Source: Pyronema omphalodes
Taxonomy: Eukaryota > Ascomycota > Pezizomycetes > Pezizales > Pyronemataceae
Assembly: GCA_024516155.1 (NCBI GenBank)
Contig: JAJJXM010000163.1
Span: 1-26,269 of the forward strand
Direction of reading: 5' to 3'
DNA length: 26,269 bases
This document shows positions 25,678 to 26,269 of the stretch, one piece after another (within the stretch, counting starts at the first letter, position 1; each line of letters begins with the position of its first letter). The position numbers were made by a program, and so were the translations under genes. The notes below the pieces were generated by a model. It searched no databases, was not told the origin of the DNA, and worked only from the letters and a program-made list of their open reading frames with translations.

Positions 25678-26269
25678 TTTGAACATCGAGGTGCAGGTCC
25701 GTCGTTGAACTGGGTCGATGTATAGCGATCGTTGTAGTCCAAGTCAACCATGATTCTCTGAAACTCCGCCCAGTACGCGGCAGCGGAGCGATTGCCTTGG
25801 CGGATGGTTTTGAATTTCTTTCTTGCGACTTCCTTGGAGTCTGCTTCGCCGAAAGCCCGAGTGATGGCGGTCTTAAATTCTTCCCATGTCGTATAGGTGC
25901 TCCTCCCTTCCTTGATTGACGGTTCAATCCACGCCCATGCGTTTCCTCTGCATCGGGCACTGGTATAACTGATTTTCTTGATGTCTTCGTCGAACTTGTT
26001 CGGTTCGCAATTAAACTTGAGTTCGCATTGGGTGATGAATGCGCGGAGCTTGGATCGTTCTCCATAATATAACTCGGGGTCCTCGACTTTTGGGTTGCTG
26101 GACGCGGCGGGTGGTATAATTGTTGTAATAGGATTTCGAGTTGATCCATGGTCATCTGGACGGGGGTCAGACCTGGGGGAGGGTGTCCTTGGGGGGTCGT
26201 CATGGCGGAGGCTGTTCGTTCCGCGGTTTCGGGGGTCTGTGGTCGCGAGGGGTGTTCTGGGGTGACTGG
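25678..26269 (-). pseudogene. gag: E2 Gag N-terminal and middle part, with two compensating frameshifts
   Basis: From 26269 the frame matches the E3 gag (PRPQTPE, then MTTP at 26203 and QMTMDQLEILLQQL). Near 26095-26110 it shifts; the capsid part (ELYYGER, CRGNAWAWIEPSIKEG, FGEADSKEVA, AAAYWAEFQRI) is in the next frame, open down to about 25690. There it returns to the first frame (DLHLDVQ), which joins in phase with the C-terminal part at 11969. Two opposite single-base indels about 410 nt apart explain this. Before E3 landed, the gene was otherwise intact. The 5' part lies beyond the window. Confidence 0.88.

Overview
This window is a nest of retrotransposons with no recognisable host gene. 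Three Ty3/Gypsy (Metaviridae-type, chromodomain-bearing) LTR elements and one RNase H-carrying, two-ORF non-LTR element of the Tad/I type point to a filamentous fungus. I cannot tell ascomycete from basidiomycete here. No tRNA, rRNA or CRISPR array was seen.

Layout. E2 is the oldest layer. It is a minus-strand Gypsy element running off both window edges, and only 8546-11969 and about 25678-26269 of it are visible. E1 is a minus-strand Gypsy element (1-8545, left LTR cut by the window start) inserted in the E2 integrase. E3 is a plus-strand Gypsy element (11970 to about 25675) inserted in the E2 gag. Inside the 3' LTR of E3 sits a full-length non-LTR element on the minus strand (19308-25358), flanked by a perfect 16-bp target duplication.

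How the genes work together. In each Gypsy element gag comes first and pol follows in the -1 frame. In E2 and E3 the gag-pol junction has a canonical slippery heptamer (G GGA AAA), a 6-nt spacer and a 10-bp hairpin. The geometry is the same in both copies and one base pair has covaried. E1 uses a different junction: a T5 run at the gag stop followed by a bulged hairpin. E3 has a third ORF whose start overlaps the pol stop (TAATG). This 349-residue protein has N-terminal Cys/His motifs, 36-bp internal repeats, a basic stretch and a C-terminal membrane segment encoded inside the 3' LTR. It looks like a tail-anchored protein and not a classical envelope.

State of the elements. The E1 LTRs differ at about 2 of 1010 aligned sites, so E1 is young. 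E3 pol has two in-frame TGA codons. The non-LTR element's ORFs and the E1 gag and pol are broken by single-base shifts, many of them at homopolymer runs. These may be real decay or assembly error.
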